Source of the DNA: JADJNW01 sp046314415
GTDB lineage: Bacteria > Bacteroidota > Bacteroidia > Chitinophagales > Saprospiraceae
Assembly: GCA_046314415.1 (NCBI GenBank)
Contig: JBKBWT010000112.1
Location: forward strand, 1-16,891
DNA: 16,891 bases
Direction: 5' to 3'
The notes beneath the pieces were generated by a model. That model ran no database searches, was not told the DNA's origin, and worked only from the letters and a program-made list of their open reading frames with translations. A program made the position numbers and the translations under genes. Positions within the stretch are counted from its first letter, which is position 1, and each line of letters starts with the position of its first letter. This document shows, in pieces, positions 14,990-16,891 of this stretch.

Positions 14990-15667
14990 CTATGAAGCTT
15001 TCTTGGGAATAGAGCGCTGTACCAGTTCGAGGGTTGCAAGCGCCAGCAAAATTTTTTCTTCTTCGTCGGTAATATCCGGTTTTACAAATTGAAAGGCACG
15101 CGGACTTAAAATGTCGCCTTTACGCACCTGCGCTTTGGTGAGGCAAGCTACTTCCCGATCTTGCACGATAATAGGCGCTACTTCGGATTGATGATAATTG
15201 ATACGGGCAATGGGACGATTTTTTTCATTATATAATACGCCATTTTCGCGGAAAGCGCCAATCAGTTTATTATTAATCAGCACCTGTATCTCCTTGCCTT
15301 TCAGCCAATAAGCGTATTCGTGCTGGGCAGTTCGGGCATATAATAACGAATTCACCCCCGATGCAATATAAGATTTGAAACTGTACGCCAGCACCGGTTC
15401 ATTATAAATTGTAGCGAACACGCCTCTGGCTTTTACAGTAAAACTTTTTTTAATACTTTGCTGTAACTGATTGATAGAGAAGAGTTCCAGTTCTTCCCGA
15501 CCAATAGGCACCAAAGGCTCTTTCAGCCAGGTCTGCATTTCGGTTTGTAAAGTTTTTAAATCTTTTTGCACCCGTTTATAATTAGGCGCCACGTGCGGCA
15601 GTACCCGCGACAAAATGCTGAAACCAATGCCGACCGTCACCAAAGTAAATAATGCGAAAATGCCCAT
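14990..15667 (-). CDS. Membrane-anchored protein of unknown function
   Basis: I do not recognise the family. The 225 residues begin with one hydrophobic segment (about 2-22: GIFALFTLVTVGIGFSILS), likely an uncleaved anchor. A helical linker (30-75) leads to a beta-rich domain (about 80-195) with regularly spaced strand-turn units such as IQVLINNKLIGAFRENGVLY. A short acidic turn (TDEEE at 200-204) then leads to a final hydrophobic helix LLALATLELVQ. Similarity to a tubby/scramblase-like barrel crossed my mind but is too weak to claim. The gene starts 49 bp after the SH3b lipoprotein stop. A minus-strand TATTTTTG (15698-15705) fits the -7 consensus, but sits inside a small palindrome with no -33 box. 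Confidence 0.85.
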   Translation of the reverse strand: MGIFALFTLVTVGIGFSILSRVLPHVAPNYKRVQKDLKTLQTEMQTWLKEPLVPIGREELELFSINQLQQSIKKSFTVKARGVFATIYNEPVLAYSFKSYIASGVNSLLYARTAQHEYAYWLKGKEIQVLINNKLIGAFRENGVLYNEKNRPIARINYHQSEVAPIIVQDREVACLTKAQVRKGDILSPRAFQFVKPDITDEEEKILLALATLELVQRSIPKKAS

Positions 15668-15716
15668 TTAATAATGATTTATCTATTTATTACATTACAA
15701 AAATAATGTTATTATA

Positions 15717-16811
15717 TTAATTTCCGGCTTGCTGATTTACAGAAATCCCATTGGCACTGGGGTTCTCAAATTGTTTACGCCGGGTTTGCAGTGCAATTTT
15801 ATCCGCAGCGGTTAAAATTGGATAATTTTTCACTAAAATCGTGTCCAATTCTGCCAAAATCTTTTCCTGCTTCTCCCAATAGTTAACATCCGGTTGAGTT
15901 ATATCGTTGAGTAACAGGGTTTTCCAACGTCGGATTTCCGGGGCAAACAGGTCGCTTTTTTGCAGTGCTTCGTCCATTTTTTGTAAAAGCTGCTGATGCA
16001 CCCCTCGCCCCAACAAGCTGCTGCCGCCGTAGTCCCAGGTTTGCAAAAACCAGGCTGGATAAAAATACTCCACACTATCCTCCGGGAACAGCATAATTGC
16101 CAGTTGCACAAAATCATTATCCGGCGTATCTACCGTGTTATTTACTTTTTGTAATATTTTTTTATAATCCCAAAATAAGTAATAGGCTGTCCCCTCGGCT
16201 ACCAATTGTGTAACAAAGCCTGGCATGGCTTGTTCCAGCCAAAATAAATCGGGTAGTTCATTGGGGTCATTGACTGTAATTTTGTTATCCATAACACCGA
16301 CCACCGCATCCCGCAAGGCAGTACCTTCCCGATAGGTTTGTGCCATATCGGCTGCCGATTTTACAGCATTAAAATGTTGTCGGTAAGCCACCATGCTATC
16401 CGCCAAAGCTTGACCAAACAAAGATACCAATCGCTTGTTTATCAACAAGTTAGTCAACTTTGACGCATCATCCATGGTAAAATTCAAAGCGCCGCCATCT
16501 ACCCAGCCCTCCGTGCCATCCTCCGTGCGTACCTTTAGCCAGGGATCATCAAATTCAATGCCCCGTAATAGAATTTTAGTGGTAAAATCACTCACTTCAC
16601 CTAAATCATATAATATAGTACCTTTTGGTAATGCAAGAATCACTTTGGCATTTTCGCCCGGCGCATCCCTTAGCCGCACGTTATCCAGATTGGTTATTAA
16701 TCTTGAAGTATTTGATTCTGAATCATTTACCGATTCTTTTTTATTTGGTTGACAACTTAATAAAAGTGTTACTATGAACAAAAAAATGTAGGAAACATAT
16801 TTTACAGGCAT
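15717..16811 (-). CDS. Lipoprotein with bacterial SH3 (SH3b) domain
   Basis: The 364-residue protein has a type II signal peptide: a hydrophobic stretch ending in the lipobox LLSC with lipidation Cys20. Gln at +2 would allow outer-membrane sorting. After a short Ser/Asn/Glu-rich linker, residues about 40-110 form a bacterial SH3 domain with NVRLRDAPG (44-52), W91-L-K-V and the closing EGWVDGGAL (101-109). Such domains typically bind cell-wall peptides. The remaining 250 residues are mostly helical and match no family I know. It is the most upstream gene of a minus-strand set with the two envelope unknowns that follow. The 80 bp upstream (16812-16891) are AT-rich with no clear consensus promoter. 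Confidence 0.9.
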   Translation of the reverse strand: MPVKYVSYIFLFIVTLLLSCQPNKKESVNDSESNTSRLITNLDNVRLRDAPGENAKVILALPKGTILYDLGEVSDFTTKILLRGIEFDDPWLKVRTEDGTEGWVDGGALNFTMDDASKLTNLLINKRLVSLFGQALADSMVAYRQHFNAVKSAADMAQTYREGTALRDAVVGVMDNKITVNDPNELPDLFWLEQAMPGFVTQLVAEGTAYYLFWDYKKILQKVNNTVDTPDNDFVQLAIMLFPEDSVEYFYPAWFLQTWDYGGSSLLGRGVHQQLLQKMDEALQKSDLFAPEIRRWKTLLLNDITQPDVNYWEKQEKILAELDTILVKNYPILTAADKIALQTRRKQFENPSANGISVNQQAGN

Positions 16812-16891
16812 ATAATATTGCTGGTTGATTATTTAATAAACAAATACGCAGTAAAAATAACAAAAAACAGAAGACGACACCCTTCCAGAGA

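Noticed and set aside
1..16891. tRNA genes, CRISPR arrays, insertion sequences, phage or defence genes
   Set aside because: No cloverleaf with a T-loop, no spaced identical repeats of CRISPR size, and no transposase, integrase or known defence domain was found.

Overview
The window looks like chromosomal DNA from a member of the Bacteroidota, probably the Saprospiria. The evidence is protein content (a PD40/SPOR envelope protein, a DUF2795 protein of the Bacteroidota type, a futalosine-pathway MqnD, Bacteroidota-style QueA) and promoter-like boxes fitting the Bacteroidota consensus TTTG-N19-21-TAnnTTTG. A run of 10 N inside one gene shows this is a draft scaffold. No tRNA, rRNA, CRISPR array, transposase or phage gene was seen.

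Layout. Positions 2-1210 (+) hold the 3' part of a multidomain envelope protein. It converges on alanine dehydrogenase (1287-2402, -) across a bidirectional terminator. mqnD (2622-3473, -) follows and is bracketed by two short-period repeat tracts. rluA-type pseudouridine synthase (3566-4249, +) is divergent from mqnD and converges, over a second strong hairpin, on a MacB/FtsX-type ABC permease (4316-5578, -). A 312-bp gap leads to queA (5891-6955, +). Then come a secreted transglutaminase-like protein broken by the N run (7152-8302, +), a DUF2795 protein (8512-8733, +) with a textbook promoter and terminator, a 503-residue unknown (8929-10440, +), cmk (10515-11198, +), a membrane-anchored coiled-coil protein (11208-11927, +) and an ABC exporter (11959 onward, +) whose last 26 codons are pushed out of frame by an apparent one-base deletion. 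A third bidirectional hairpin separates it from a minus-strand block: a degenerate NUDIX-like protein, a secreted Phe/Asp-rich repeat protein, a membrane-anchored unknown and an SH3b lipoprotein.

Most of the window is core housekeeping: amino-acid metabolism, menaquinone synthesis, tRNA and rRNA modification, CMP/dCMP phosphorylation and export. Uncharacterised lineage-specific envelope proteins are interspersed. I see no defence island, biosynthetic cluster or evident new system. The points most worth a second look are the ABC exporter frameshift, the inverted 8-bp repeat array filling the mqnD/rluA divergent promoter region, the 7-bp array between ald and mqnD, the transglutaminase-like gene across the gap, and the repeat-bearing secreted protein in the minus-strand block.
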